From positions 620,001-684,000 of the forward strand of contig NZ_CP121647.1 of NCBI RefSeq assembly GCF_029714305.1: 64,000 bases of DNA, given 5' to 3'. The stretch is from Bradyrhizobium sp. CB3481. GTDB taxonomy: Bacteria > Pseudomonadota > Alphaproteobacteria > Rhizobiales > Xanthobacteraceae. Both the position numbers and the translations under genes were made by a program. The notes below the pieces were generated by a model. The model ran no database searches. It had not been told where the DNA came from and worked only from the letters and a program-made list of their open reading frames with translations. Below, piece by piece: positions 7,337-15,628 of the stretch. Every line of letters begins with the position of its first letter. Position 1 is the first letter of the stretch.

Positions 7337-8581
7337 ATGTTGGATACGACTGCCACCGAAGAGATCGCCAATGACGCACGCGCGCGGGCCAACGTGCTGC
7401 GGCTTGCCGCGGCGCAGGCGCTGACCGGCGCCAACTCGGCGGTCATTTTCGCCACCGGCTCGATCGTCGGCGCGACGCTGGCCCCAAACATCTCGCTCGC
7501 GACCGTGCCGCTCTCGATGTATGTGCTGGGCCTGGCCGCCGGCACGTTGCCGACCGGCGCGATCTCGCGCGCCTATGGCCGCCGCATCGCGTTCATGATC
7601 GGCACGTTCTGCGGCGTGCTGACCGGCGTGCTCGCCGCCCTGGCCGTGCTCTACGCTTCGTTCTGGCTGTTCTGTGGTGCGACGTTCCTCGGCGGCCTCT
7701 ATGGCGCGGTCGCACAGTCCTACCGGTTTGCCGCGGCCGATGGCGCCAGCGCAGCGTTCCGCCCGAAGGCGCTGTCATGGGTGATGGCCGGCGGCGTGTT
7801 CGCCGGCGTGCTCGGTCCGCAGCTCGTGCAGTGGACTATGGACATCTGGCCGCCCTATCTGTTTGCGTTCAGCTTCGTGGTGCAGGCGTTCGTCGCGCTG
7901 GTGGCGATGGCGGTGCTGTCGGGTGTCGATGCGCCCAAACCCGCACCGTCGGACATGCATGGCGGGCGGCCGCTATTCGAGATCGCGCGGCAGCCGCGCT
8001 TCATCGCCGCCGCCCTGTGCGGGGTGATCGCCTATCCGATGATGAACCTCGTGATGACTTCGGCGCCGCTCGCCATGAAGATGTGCGGGCTGACCGTCAG
8101 CGATTCCAATTTCGGCATTCAATGGCACATCGTGGCGATGTACGGGCCGAGCTTCTTCACGGGATCGCTGATCGCGCGCTTCGGCGCGCCAACGATCGTC
8201 GCGCTCGGCCTCATGTTGGAGGCCGCCGCCGCAAGCATCGGCCTTTCCGGCATCACCGTGATGCATTTCTGGGCGACGCTGTTCGTGCTCGGGGTCGGCT
8301 GGAACTTTGCCTTCATCGGCGCGTCCGCGCTGGTGCTGGAGACGCACCGGCCGCAGGAACGCAACAAGGTGCAGGCCTTCAACGATTTCCTGGTGTTCGG
8401 GATGATGGCGGTGGGCTCGTTCTCGTCCGGCCAGTTGCTGGCGCATTACGGCTGGTCGATGGTCAACATGGTGGTGTTCCCGCCGGTGCTGCTCGGTCTC
8501 GCGGTGTTGTCGTTCGCGTCGTTCGCCAAGCGGCGGGCGAAATTGCGCGCGGTTGACCAAATTCCAGATCCGGGCATCTAA
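7337..8581 (+). CDS. MFS transporter
   Basis: A 414-residue inner-membrane protein with about 12 hydrophobic segments in two halves. The A-like loop motif between TM2 and TM3 reads GAISRAYGRRIAF. Other seen blocks are TGSIVGATLAPN and GWNFAFIGASALVLE. It resembles the drug/metabolite-exporter group whose substrate cannot be read from sequence. A weak GGGAAG ribosome site precedes the ATG. No regulator is adjacent. Confidence 0.85.
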   Translation: MLDTTATEEIANDARARANVLRLAAAQALTGANSAVIFATGSIVGATLAPNISLATVPLSMYVLGLAAGTLPTGAISRAYGRRIAFMIGTFCGVLTGVLAALAVLYASFWLFCGATFLGGLYGAVAQSYRFAAADGASAAFRPKALSWVMAGGVFAGVLGPQLVQWTMDIWPPYLFAFSFVVQAFVALVAMAVLSGVDAPKPAPSDMHGGRPLFEIARQPRFIAAALCGVIAYPMMNLVMTSAPLAMKMCGLTVSDSNFGIQWHIVAMYGPSFFTGSLIARFGAPTIVALGLMLEAAAASIGLSGITVMHFWATLFVLGVGWNFAFIGASALVLETHRPQERNKVQAFNDFLVFGMMAVGSFSSGQLLAHYGWSMVNMVVFPPVLLGLAVLSFASFAKRRAKLRAVDQIPDPGI

Positions 8582-8619
8582 TTCAGTACCTGTCGTTCAA
8601 GTCAATCGATGGAGGCCTC

Positions 8620-8982
8620 ATGCCGTCGCGCGCCCGTCTTGATGAGTTCATCGCTGCCGTCGTCTCCGGCGATCATGCCGGCGCGATCGAGCGTTTCTAC
8701 ACCGAGGATGCCAGCATGCAGGAGAACGCGGCGCCGCCGCGGGTCGGCCGCGACGTGCTGGTGGCGCATGAGCGCGCGGTGCTGGAGCGTGTCCAGCGCG
8801 TGACCTCGACCTGCGTGACCTCGATCGTCGAGGGCGACCACGTCGCGATTCATTGGATTTTCGACTTCGTGTTTCATTCCGGCAAGACCGGCCGCTTCGA
8901 CGAGGTCGCGCTGCAGGAATGGCGCGGCGACAAGGTCTGGCGCGAGCGTTTCTTCTACGATCCGTCGAAGCCGGCGGCCTAG
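8620..8982 (+). CDS. NTF2-like (SnoaL-type) small protein
   Basis: A 120-residue soluble protein with the cone-fold pattern of the SnoaL/NTF2 superfamily: an N-terminal helix pair (LDEFIAAVVSGDHAGAIERF), the YTEDASMQEN segment, and C-terminal strands ending in LQEWRGDKVWRERFFYD. Such proteins are isomerases, hydrolases or binding folds; no catalytic residues can be assigned. A good ribosome site (GGAGG) precedes the start. The TAG stop overlaps the first base of a palindromic repeat. Confidence 0.85.
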   Translation: MPSRARLDEFIAAVVSGDHAGAIERFYTEDASMQENAAPPRVGRDVLVAHERAVLERVQRVTSTCVTSIVEGDHVAIHWIFDFVFHSGKTGRFDEVALQEWRGDKVWRERFFYDPSKPAA

Positions 8983-9062
8983 AGCATGATCCGGAAAAGT
9001 GTGAAGCGGTTTTCCCTCGCGACAAACGCGGACGCGTTTGCGCGGAGATCATGCTCAAACAA
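8980..9062 (+). repeat. Palindromic intergenic repeat, family A (copy 2)
   Basis: Begins TAGAGCATGATCC, whose TAG is the stop of the preceding gene, passes through CGCGACAAACGC / GCGTTTGCGCGG, and ends GGAGATCATGCTCAAACAA. It is the same element as 1459-1563, in the same orientation relative to its upstream gene. Confidence 0.88.
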
Positions 9063-9135
9063 AGCTGCTGCCACCTGCTGACAATTCGGCGCACATCGAA
9101 CTGATCGCCCTTGTAGCTTTGTTGGCTGTTACGAC

Positions 9136-10419
9136 ATGTGCCCGGACAAGCGCGGACTGACGAAACAGAAGCGAAGAGATATCTTTTTGGACGCTCGTAA
9201 TTACCATTCGATCGACGAAACCTCGATCCGCTACGATGGCTGGCGCATCGTCGCGGTCTGCTTCCTGCTGGCGACGTTCGGCTGGGGGCTCGGCTTCTAT
9301 GGCCAGAGCGTCTATGTCGCCGAGCTGCAGCGGCTCCACGGTTGGCCGGCATCGCTGATCTCGTCCGGCACCACCTTCTTCTACCTGTTCGGCGCGGCGC
9401 TGGTCGCCTTCGTCAGCGAAGCCATCCGCGCATTCGGCCCGCGCAATTGTCTGATCGCGGGCACGTTCGCGATGGCCGCCGCCGCCGTTGCGATCGGCCA
9501 GGTGCGCGAGCCCTGGCAGCTCTATCTCGCCAACGCCGTGCTGGCGTTCGGCTGGGCGGGCACCAGCCTTGGCATTATCACCAACACGCTCGGCCTCTGG
9601 TTCGACAGCAAGCGCGGCATGGCGATCAGCCTGGCGCTGAACGGCGCAAGCTTTGGCGGCATCGTCGGCACGCCGCTGTTGATCGCGGCGATCGGCCATT
9701 TCGGGTTCGAGGGCGCGATGACGGCGTCCGCGGTGGCGATGGTCGTGCTGATGGTGCCGGTGATCTTCCTGTTTGTCGGCCGGCCGCCGGTTCTTGCTGA
9801 TCTCGGCGCGGTCGACGCCGCGGACGCGCCGTCGCCGCAGCAAATCCGCGCGCGGGCGTTTCGCGATATCGGCTTTCTCTCGGTGTCCTCGGCGTTCGCG
9901 CTGGTGCTGTTCGCGCAGGTCGGCTTCATCGTGCACCTGATCGCATTCCTGGACCCGGTGATCGGCCGCGAGCGGGCCGCCCTTGCCATGGCGCTGCTGA
10001 CGGCGATGGCGGTGGTCGGCCGCGTGCTTTTCTCCTTCGTGATCGACCGCATGAACCAGCGCCTGGCGTCCTCGCTTTCCTTTGTCAGCCAGGCGGTCGC
10101 GCTGCTGATCGTGATCAATGTGCACAACGACTACATTCTGATCGCCGCCTGCGCGCTGTTCGGTTTCTCGGTCGGCAACCTGATTACGCTGCCGGCGCTG
10201 ATCGTGCAGCGCGAGTTCGATCCGCGGTCGTTCGGCGTGCTGGTGAGCTTGATCACGGCGATCAACCAGATCACTTACGCGTTTGGTCCAGGCGTTGTCG
10301 GCCTGCTGCGCGATTTTTCGGGCGGCTACACGCTGCCGTTCTATGGCTGTATTGCAGTCGAATTGACGGCGGCGGTGTTAATTATGATCCGCGGCAGAGC
10401 CCTGTCATTGCGAGCGTAG
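9136..10419 (+). CDS. MFS transporter (monocarboxylate/oxalate-formate-like)
   Basis: A 427-residue, 12-segment carrier. The first segment is VCFLLATFGWGLGF; LWFDSKRGMAISLALNGASFG resembles the monocarboxylate/oxalate-formate antiporter branch of the MFS. Substrate unknown. The start is uncertain: the ATG at 9136 has no ribosome site, and the TTG near 9187 (reading MDARNYHSID) may be the real one. The last residues (LSLRA) and the stop come from the repeat at 10404-10487, so the native C-terminus was probably altered when the repeat arrived. Confidence 0.85.
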   Translation: MCPDKRGLTKQKRRDIFLDARNYHSIDETSIRYDGWRIVAVCFLLATFGWGLGFYGQSVYVAELQRLHGWPASLISSGTTFFYLFGAALVAFVSEAIRAFGPRNCLIAGTFAMAAAAVAIGQVREPWQLYLANAVLAFGWAGTSLGIITNTLGLWFDSKRGMAISLALNGASFGGIVGTPLLIAAIGHFGFEGAMTASAVAMVVLMVPVIFLFVGRPPVLADLGAVDAADAPSPQQIRARAFRDIGFLSVSSAFALVLFAQVGFIVHLIAFLDPVIGRERAALAMALLTAMAVVGRVLFSFVIDRMNQRLASSLSFVSQAVALLIVINVHNDYILIAACALFGFSVGNLITLPALIVQREFDPRSFGVLVSLITAINQITYAFGPGVVGLLRDFSGGYTLPFYGCIAVELTAAVLIMIRGRALSLRA

Positions 10420-10487
10420 CGAAGCAATCCATCGTGCGGCATAACGGATGGATGGATTGCTTCGTCGCTTTGCTCCCCGCAATGACG
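10404..10487 (+). repeat. Palindromic repeat, family B (copy 1)
   Basis: Inverted arms GTCATTGCGAGCGTAGCGAA and the near-complementary TTCGTCGCTTTGC...GCAATGAC flank AGCAATCCATC/GATGGATTGCT. The family recurs at 28252-28336. The left arm supplies the stop codon (10417-10419) of the MFS gene. Confidence 0.85.
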
Positions 10488-10516
10488 GCGGAGAAAGCAA
10501 TGAAGGCGGTGGAGAG

Positions 10517-11011
10517 TTAGGCCTCCCGCGCCCGCAGCAGATCCTCCAGATCGAGCCGCTTGGTAAACATCGCAAGCGAGCCGTCCGCCGCGCGTGGCCA
10601 TTCTTCCTTCGGCCGGTCGCGGTAGAGCTCGACGCCGTTCTGGTCGGGATCGCGCAAGTATAGCGCCTCGCTGACGCCGTGATCGCTGGCGCCGTCGAGC
10701 TCGATGCCGGCCTCGATCACGCGAAACAGCGCATCCGCCAGCGCCGGGCGGGTGGGGTAGAGAATGGCGGTGTGAAATAGCCCGGTCGTGCCTGATGGAG
10801 GCGGATGGCCGCCTTTGCTTTCCCAGGTGTTGAGGCCGATGTGATGGTGATAGCCGCCGGCCGAAATGAATGCCGCACTGGTGCCCATCCGCTGCATCAC
10901 CTCAAAGCCGAGCACACCGCAATAGAAACCGAGCGCGCGTTCGAGATCGGCGACTTTGAGGTGGACGTGCCCGATCCGGGTGCCGGGGATGATGGGAGGA
11001 TGTGGGGGCAT
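10517..11011 (-). CDS. VOC-superfamily (glyoxalase/extradiol dioxygenase-like) protein
   Basis: A 164-residue single-module-pair VOC protein: GHVHLKVADLERALGFYCGV at the N-terminus and ALYLRDPDQNGVELYRDRP near the C-terminus. Candidate metal ligands are His17 in GHVHLKV, the HHHIGLN histidines and the final Glu in NGVELY. It resembles catechol-2,3-dioxygenase-like members common near aromatic genes, but substrate cannot be assigned. It is transcribed after the gene at 11188-11733 with a repeat between. Confidence 0.85.
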   Translation of the reverse strand: MPPHPPIIPGTRIGHVHLKVADLERALGFYCGVLGFEVMQRMGTSAAFISAGGYHHHIGLNTWESKGGHPPPSGTTGLFHTAILYPTRPALADALFRVIEAGIELDGASDHGVSEALYLRDPDQNGVELYRDRPKEEWPRAADGSLAMFTKRLDLEDLLRAREA

Positions 11012-11035
11012 GGCATCTCCACTCGCGATTCCTAA

Positions 11036-11186
11036 ACCTCGCCCCGCTTGCGGGGAGAGGTCGGACTTTACGCGAAGCGGAAAGTCCGGGTGAGGGGGTA
11101 CAGGTCTATCGTTAGGTCACGATTCGCGGAGGGAGCCCCTCACCCCAACCCTCTCCCCGTGAAGAACGGGGAGAGGGAGAGGAGAG
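11036..11186. repeat. Palindromic repeat, family C (copy 1)
   Basis: Paired arms of CCGCTTGCGGGGAGAGG and CCCTCACCCCAACCCTCTCC...GGGGAGAGGGAGA with an inner GGACTTT/AAAGTCC hairpin. It ends one base before the stop codon of the gene at 11188. The same element, in coding frame, lies at 34455-34584. Confidence 0.85.
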
Positions 11187-11187
11187 G

Positions 11188-11733
11188 TCATGCCAAGTCG
11201 GAAATTTCGCCCTCCGGCAATCCAAACTCGAACGTGTTCAGCGTCATCGACACCATCGTGTAATAGCCGCACAGCCCGATCACCTCGACCACGCCGCGCT
11301 CGGTGAGCAGCTTCACCGCCTCATCATACAGACCCTGCGACACACCTTTGCCCTCATGCAGCGATTTTGCGAGGTCGTAGATCATCCGGCCCTTCGGATC
11401 GTCGAATACAGGCGTGCGCCGATCCCTTATGTCCTCGATGATCTTCGGGTCCATGCCGCCTTTCAGCGCCAGGCGCTTGTGGGCGAACCACTCGTAATGC
11501 GAGGTCCAGTGCCGCGCGGTGACGAGGATCGCGATCTCGGAAAGTTTTGCCGGAAAGATCGTGTTGAAGCGGAGCTGCTCGCCGAGCCGCGTCGCGTGCC
11601 GCGCCATGTCAGGGCTGTTGAGCCAGGCCATCATCGGCGCCGGCGGCGCGCCGCGTTTTCCCGCAATCGCCTCGTCGTAGATTTCTTTCTGGTCGGTATT
11701 CATTTCGCCAGGCGAAAGTAGCTTCAGCCGCAT
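11188..11733 (-). CDS. Carboxymuconolactone decarboxylase-family protein
   Basis: A 181-residue all-helical protein of the AhpD/CMD superfamily: LRFNTIFPAKLSEIAILVTA, then HWTSHYEWFAHKRLA with the family histidines, and a C-terminal GLCGYYTMVSMTLNTFE. The CxxC pair of AhpD peroxidase is absent, so a CMD-type or unknown activity is more likely than peroxidase. It is divergent from the acyl-CoA dehydrogenase gene at 11878. Confidence 0.87.
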   Translation of the reverse strand: MRLKLLSPGEMNTDQKEIYDEAIAGKRGAPPAPMMAWLNSPDMARHATRLGEQLRFNTIFPAKLSEIAILVTARHWTSHYEWFAHKRLALKGGMDPKIIEDIRDRRTPVFDDPKGRMIYDLAKSLHEGKGVSQGLYDEAVKLLTERGVVEVIGLCGYYTMVSMTLNTFEFGLPEGEISDLA

Positions 11734-11774
11734 GCCCGTTTCCTCTTGTTTTTCAATCGTTCCGGCTTTTGCGC

Positions 11775-11824
11775 ACCCGATCGGGTATCATGACCACTGT
11801 ACCAGCGGCATGGCCTGACGTCAG
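11775..11824. promoter_or_regulatory. Two perfect palindromes in a divergent promoter region
   Basis: ACCCGATCGGGT (11775-11786) and CTGACGTCAG (11815-11824) lie between the divergent genes at 11733 and 11878. Either could be an operator; no regulator gene is adjacent. Short palindromes of this size can arise by chance. Confidence 0.3.
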
Positions 11825-11877
11825 ACATATATTGAATTCCGCGCGCCGAGGGCTAAGGTCGTCGCCAAACATCCCAC

Positions 11878-13077
11878 ATGGAAACGCCTGACATGTCCGA
11901 TCTGGAAACATTCCGCCGTGAAACCCGAGCCTGGCTGGAGGCCAATTGCCCGCCGGAGATGCGCCGTCCGATGACCTCGGAGAACGATACCTATTGGGGC
12001 GGGCGTAACGCAAAATTCTCGTCCGAGCCGCAGCGCGTCTGGTTCGAGCGGATGCGCGACAAGGGCTGGACCGTGCCGGACTGGCCGAAGGAATATGGCG
12101 GCGGGGGACTCGATCGCGCCGAGCACAAGGTGCTGCGCGAGGAGATGACGGCGATGGGCGCGCGGTCACCGCTGTCGAGCTTCGGCATCTGGATGCTCGG
12201 GCCGGCGCTGCTCAAATACGGCAACGAGGCGCAGAAGAAAGAGCATCTGCCGAAAATCGCCGCCGGCCTGATCCGCTGGTGCCAGGGCTATTCCGAGCCG
12301 AACGCCGGATCGGACCTCGCTTCGCTGCAGACCCGCGCCGAAAGCGACGGCGACGATTACATTATCAACGGCCAGAAGATCTGGACGTCATATGCGAACT
12401 ACGCCGACTGGATCTTCTGTCTGGTGCGCACCGATCCCACGGCAAAGAAGCACGACGGCATCAGCTTCATCCTGTTCGACATGGCTTCCAAGGGCGTCTC
12501 GACCAAGCCGATCCTTTTGATCTCGGGCTATTCGCCATTCTGCGAAACCTTCTTCGACAATGTGCGCGTGCCGAAGTCGCATGTGGTCGGCACCGTCAAC
12601 CGCGGCTGGGATGTCGCCAAATATCTGCTGCAACATGAACGCGCGATGATCTCGGGCACCGGAGAGCGCGGCATCGGCCGTCCGCTCGGTCAGGTCGCGG
12701 CCGACTCGCTCGGCAGCGATGATGCCGGCCGGCTCGACGATGCCATGCTGCGCAGCCAGATCGCTCAGTTCGACATCGACGAGGCGGCGTTCGCGGCGGT
12801 GGCCGAGCGCGCGATCGATCTCGCCAAGGCCGGGCAGTCGCATCCGGCGTTCTCCTCAGCGATGAAATATTACGGCACCGAGCTCAACAAGCGCCGCCAT
12901 GAAATCCTGATGTCAGCCGGCGGCATCGATGCGCTGGAATGGGAAAGCGAGCGCTCGCGCGGCGGCGCCCGCCCGCGCGCCTGGCTGCGCACCAAGGCCA
13001 ACTCGATCGAAGGCGGCACGTCAGAGGTGATGCTCGGCATCGTCGCCAAGCGCATCCTCGATCTGCCGGGGGCGTGA
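11878..13077 (+). CDS. Acyl-CoA dehydrogenase (catalytic-type subunit of a pair)
   Basis: A 399-residue flavoprotein of the ACAD family (a second ATG at 11893 would give 394). Seen: CQGYSEPNAGSDLASLQT (flavin/substrate loop), INGQKIWTSYA, and IEGGTSEVMLGIVAKRILD, which carries the likely catalytic Glu. The usual Q.HGG.G segment, which contributes to the neighbouring subunit's FAD site, is degenerate here (MSAGGIDALEW). The next gene has the opposite pattern, suggesting a heteromer. Oxidises an acyl-CoA to the enoyl-CoA; substrate unknown. Confidence 0.9.
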   Translation: METPDMSDLETFRRETRAWLEANCPPEMRRPMTSENDTYWGGRNAKFSSEPQRVWFERMRDKGWTVPDWPKEYGGGGLDRAEHKVLREEMTAMGARSPLSSFGIWMLGPALLKYGNEAQKKEHLPKIAAGLIRWCQGYSEPNAGSDLASLQTRAESDGDDYIINGQKIWTSYANYADWIFCLVRTDPTAKKHDGISFILFDMASKGVSTKPILLISGYSPFCETFFDNVRVPKSHVVGTVNRGWDVAKYLLQHERAMISGTGERGIGRPLGQVAADSLGSDDAGRLDDAMLRSQIAQFDIDEAAFAAVAERAIDLAKAGQSHPAFSSAMKYYGTELNKRRHEILMSAGGIDALEWESERSRGGARPRAWLRTKANSIEGGTSEVMLGIVAKRILDLPGA

Positions 13078-13086
13078 GTAATAGTT

Positions 13087-13183
13087 CCTCATCCTGAGGA
13101 GCGCGAAGCGCGTCTCGAAGGATGAGGCCCCGATGTCGGCCTCATGGTTCGAGACGGCGCCAAGGCGCCTCCTCACCATGAGG
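13087..13183 (+). repeat. Palindromic repeat, family D (copy 1)
   Basis: Arms CCTCATCCTGAGGAGCGC and GGCGCCTCCTCACCATGAGG with GTCTCGAAGGATGAGG / CCTCATGGTTCGAGAC in the middle. The family recurs at 26759, 44155 and 51614. It sits between the two acyl-CoA dehydrogenase genes. Confidence 0.85.
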
Positions 13184-13227
13184 ATCAAGATCGAAATCAA
13201 TCGAAGATTATTTTGACGGAATTACCA

Positions 13228-14367
13228 ATGCCCCTCGTCCTCACCGAAGAACAATCCATGTTGCGCGACAGTGCGCGCGGCCTCATCAACGACAAGGCGC
13301 CGGTGTCGCATCTCCGGCACCTACGCGACAGTAAGGATGAGACGGGATTCTCCCGCGACCTCTGGAAGGCGTTCGCCGAGATGGGTTTTTCGGGTCTCCT
13401 GGTGCCGGAGAATTTTGGCGGCAGCGGGCTTGGCTATGTCGAGGCCGGCGTAGTGATGGAAGAAATCGGCCGCACCTTGATGCCGTCGCCGTTTCTCTCG
13501 ACCGCGGTGCTGGCAACGTCAGCGCTTTTGCGCGGCGGCAGCGAGGCGCAGAAATCGGCGCATCTGCCGAAGATTGCCGACGGCTCGCTGCTCGCCGCGC
13601 TCGCGGTCGATGAGGGAACAAAGCATCGCCCGCTGCAGACCAGCCTGCAGGCGCTTCGCGCCGGCAACGGCTTTAGGCTGAGCGGCGCCAAGGCGCTGGT
13701 GGTCGACGGCCACACCGCCGATCTCCTGATCGTCGCCGGCCGCACCGGCGGCGCGCCCGGCGAGCGCAACGGGTTGACGCTGTTTCTGGTCGATCCCAAG
13801 GCCAAGGGCGTTGCGATCGAACGCACCGTGATGGTCGATGCGCACAACGCGGCGCGCATCGCGTTCGATCATGTCGAGGTCAATGCCGACCAGGTGCTCG
13901 GCGAGGTCGATCAGGGTTTTCAGCTGCTGGACGGCCTGCTCAATATCGGCCGCGGAGCCGTGGCCTCCGAAATGGTGGGCCTCTCCGAAGAGGTATTCGG
14001 CCGCACCGTCACCTACCTCAAGGAGCGCAAGCAGTTCGGCAAGCTGATCGGCGAATTCCAGGCGCTGCAGCACCGCGCCGCCGAACTCTATGTCGATATC
14101 GAGATTACGCGCGCTGCGGTGTTGAAGGCGCTACAGGCGCTCGACGCCGATCTCGATCAGGCCGGCGCCGCGATCGCCGTTGCGAAAGCACGCGCCGGCA
14201 CCACGGCGACGCGCGCGGTGCAGGAAGGCGTGCAGATGCACGGCGGCATGGGCATGACCGACCAGTTCGACATCGGCTTCTTCATGAAGCGCGCGCGGGT
14301 GTGTCAGGAGTTGTTCGGGGATAGCAATTACCACGCCGAGCAGTTGGCGCGGATGAAGAGTTATTGA
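13228..14367 (+). CDS. Acyl-CoA dehydrogenase (FAD-motif-type subunit of a pair)
   Basis: 379 residues from the ATG at 13228 (MPLVLTEEQSMLRDSARGL is the normal ACAD beginning; the longer frame runs into a repeat). It keeps VQMHGGMGMTDQFDI, the segment that completes the FAD site, and ERKQFGKLIGEFQALQH, but has no EGGT-type catalytic-Glu motif: the C-terminus reads CQELFGDSNYHAEQLARM. Cotranscription with the preceding ACAD and the complementary losses suggest an alpha2beta2 enzyme like the mycobacterial steroid side-chain dehydrogenases. Confidence 0.9.
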   Translation: MPLVLTEEQSMLRDSARGLINDKAPVSHLRHLRDSKDETGFSRDLWKAFAEMGFSGLLVPENFGGSGLGYVEAGVVMEEIGRTLMPSPFLSTAVLATSALLRGGSEAQKSAHLPKIADGSLLAALAVDEGTKHRPLQTSLQALRAGNGFRLSGAKALVVDGHTADLLIVAGRTGGAPGERNGLTLFLVDPKAKGVAIERTVMVDAHNAARIAFDHVEVNADQVLGEVDQGFQLLDGLLNIGRGAVASEMVGLSEEVFGRTVTYLKERKQFGKLIGEFQALQHRAAELYVDIEITRAAVLKALQALDADLDQAGAAIAVAKARAGTTATRAVQEGVQMHGGMGMTDQFDIGFFMKRARVCQELFGDSNYHAEQLARMKSY

Positions 14368-14405
14368 TTGTTCCTGAGGCGCACGAAGCGCGCCTCACAC
14401 ACCGA

Positions 14406-14507
14406 TGTCATCACCCGCGCAGGCGGGTGATCCAGTACGCCGCGGCCTATCGGCTGAATCACTAACGTCTCTGGGATACTGGGTCACCCGCCTGCGCGGG
14501 TGACGAC
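14406..14507. repeat. Palindromic repeat, family E (copy 1)
   Basis: GTCATCACCCGCGCAGGCGG and CACCCGCCTGCGCGGGTGAC arms around CCAGTACGCCGCGGCCTATC. That inner segment is the reverse complement of part of the repeat at 21545-21665. It lies between convergent genes. Confidence 0.85.
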
Positions 14508-14535
14508 GGTCTTTGTGTGGCGCCGGCGTCGCGCG

Positions 14536-15576
14536 TTACCGTATCGGCGGCGCGTACTGGATCCCGCCGTTGCTCCACAGCGAATTCAGCCCGCGCGGGA
14601 TCTTCAGCTTCGATCCTTCGCCGACATTGCGCTCGTAGATCTCGCCATAATTGCCGACATGGCGGATAACGCGCGCAGCCCAGTCCTTCGGCAAGCCGAG
14701 GTCTTCGCCATAGGTGCCTTCGGTGCCGACCAGGCGCATGACGTCCGGCTTCTTCGACTTCAAGGCTTCGTCGATGTTCTTCGAGGAGACGCCGAGCTCC
14801 TCGGCATTGATCATCGCGTAAAGTGTCCACTTCACGATCATCATCCAGTCGTCGTCGCGCTGGCGCACCACGGGGGCGAGCGGCTCCTTGGAGATGACGT
14901 CGGGCAGGATGACATGGTCGCTCGGCTGGATCAGGTTCAGCCGCAGTGCGTAAAGCTGGGAGACGTCGGCGCTGAAGGTGTCGCACTTGCCGCCTTCATA
15001 GGCCTTGAGAACGTCTTCCAGCTTGGGAAGCTTCACTTCCGTATATTTCATGTTGTTGGCGCGGAAATGGTCGGCCGCGTTGAGCGCCGTCGTCGTCCCC
15101 TCCTGCACGCAAACCTTGCTGTTGTTGAGGTCGAGCGCGGAATCGATGTTGCGCGAGCGCGGCACCATGAAGCCCTGGCCGTCATAATAGGCGACGGCCG
15201 GGAAATAGAGGTCATAATTGGTTTCGCGCGACATGCTCCAGGTCGAGTTGCGGGAGAGGATGTCGACCTTGCGGCTCTGCAGCTCCTTGAAGCGTTCGCT
15301 GGCGTCCAGCGGCACGAACTTCGCCTTCTTCGGATCGTCGAAGATCGCGGCAGCCACCGCGCGGCAGAAATCGACGTCGAACCCGGTCCAGTCGCCCTTG
15401 TCGTCGGGGATCGAGAAGCCGGGCAAGCCCTTGTTGACGCCGCACAGCACCTCGCCGCGGCGGATGGTGCGCTTCAAGGTCTTGGTATCGTACCGCTCAT
15501 AGGTGATCGCGGCAGCCGCAACCGCAGCCGCGACAGCCAGCCCGATGAGCAGGCCGCCTCGAAATGTCCGTAGCAT
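14536..15576 (-). CDS. Orphan AapJ-like amino-acid ABC binding protein
   Basis: A 346-residue periplasmic binding protein (SBP_bac_3 fold) with an N-terminal membrane/signal segment (FRGGLLIGLAVAAAVAAAAI). Family blocks: VLCGVNKGLPGFSIPDD, WTGFDVDFCRAVAAAIF, NSTWSMSRETNYDLYF and KVCVQEGTTT, all typical of AapJ/general L-amino-acid binders. No permease or ATPase gene is adjacent, so it probably feeds a transporter encoded elsewhere or has become a sensor. Confidence 0.9.
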   Translation of the reverse strand: MLRTFRGGLLIGLAVAAAVAAAAITYERYDTKTLKRTIRRGEVLCGVNKGLPGFSIPDDKGDWTGFDVDFCRAVAAAIFDDPKKAKFVPLDASERFKELQSRKVDILSRNSTWSMSRETNYDLYFPAVAYYDGQGFMVPRSRNIDSALDLNNSKVCVQEGTTTALNAADHFRANNMKYTEVKLPKLEDVLKAYEGGKCDTFSADVSQLYALRLNLIQPSDHVILPDVISKEPLAPVVRQRDDDWMMIVKWTLYAMINAEELGVSSKNIDEALKSKKPDVMRLVGTEGTYGEDLGLPKDWAARVIRHVGNYGEIYERNVGEGSKLKIPRGLNSLWSNGGIQYAPPIR

Positions 15577-15628
15577 TTTTAACTCGCCAATATGTTGGAA
15601 TGGAGCGCTGAAGAGACAGCGGCGGGGA

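Noticed and set aside
9055..10125. A 356-residue minus-strand frame opposite the second MFS gene
   Set aside because: Low-complexity His/Arg/Asp-rich shadow; no ribosome site or recognisable fold.
11048..11263. A 71-residue frame overlapping the family C repeat
   Set aside because: Its middle is the repeat-derived HPNPLPVKNGER and it runs antisense into the CMD-family gene.
14536..15576. Complete amino-acid ABC transporter
   Set aside because: Only the binding protein is present; the neighbours are an L,D-transpeptidase and acyl-CoA dehydrogenases.
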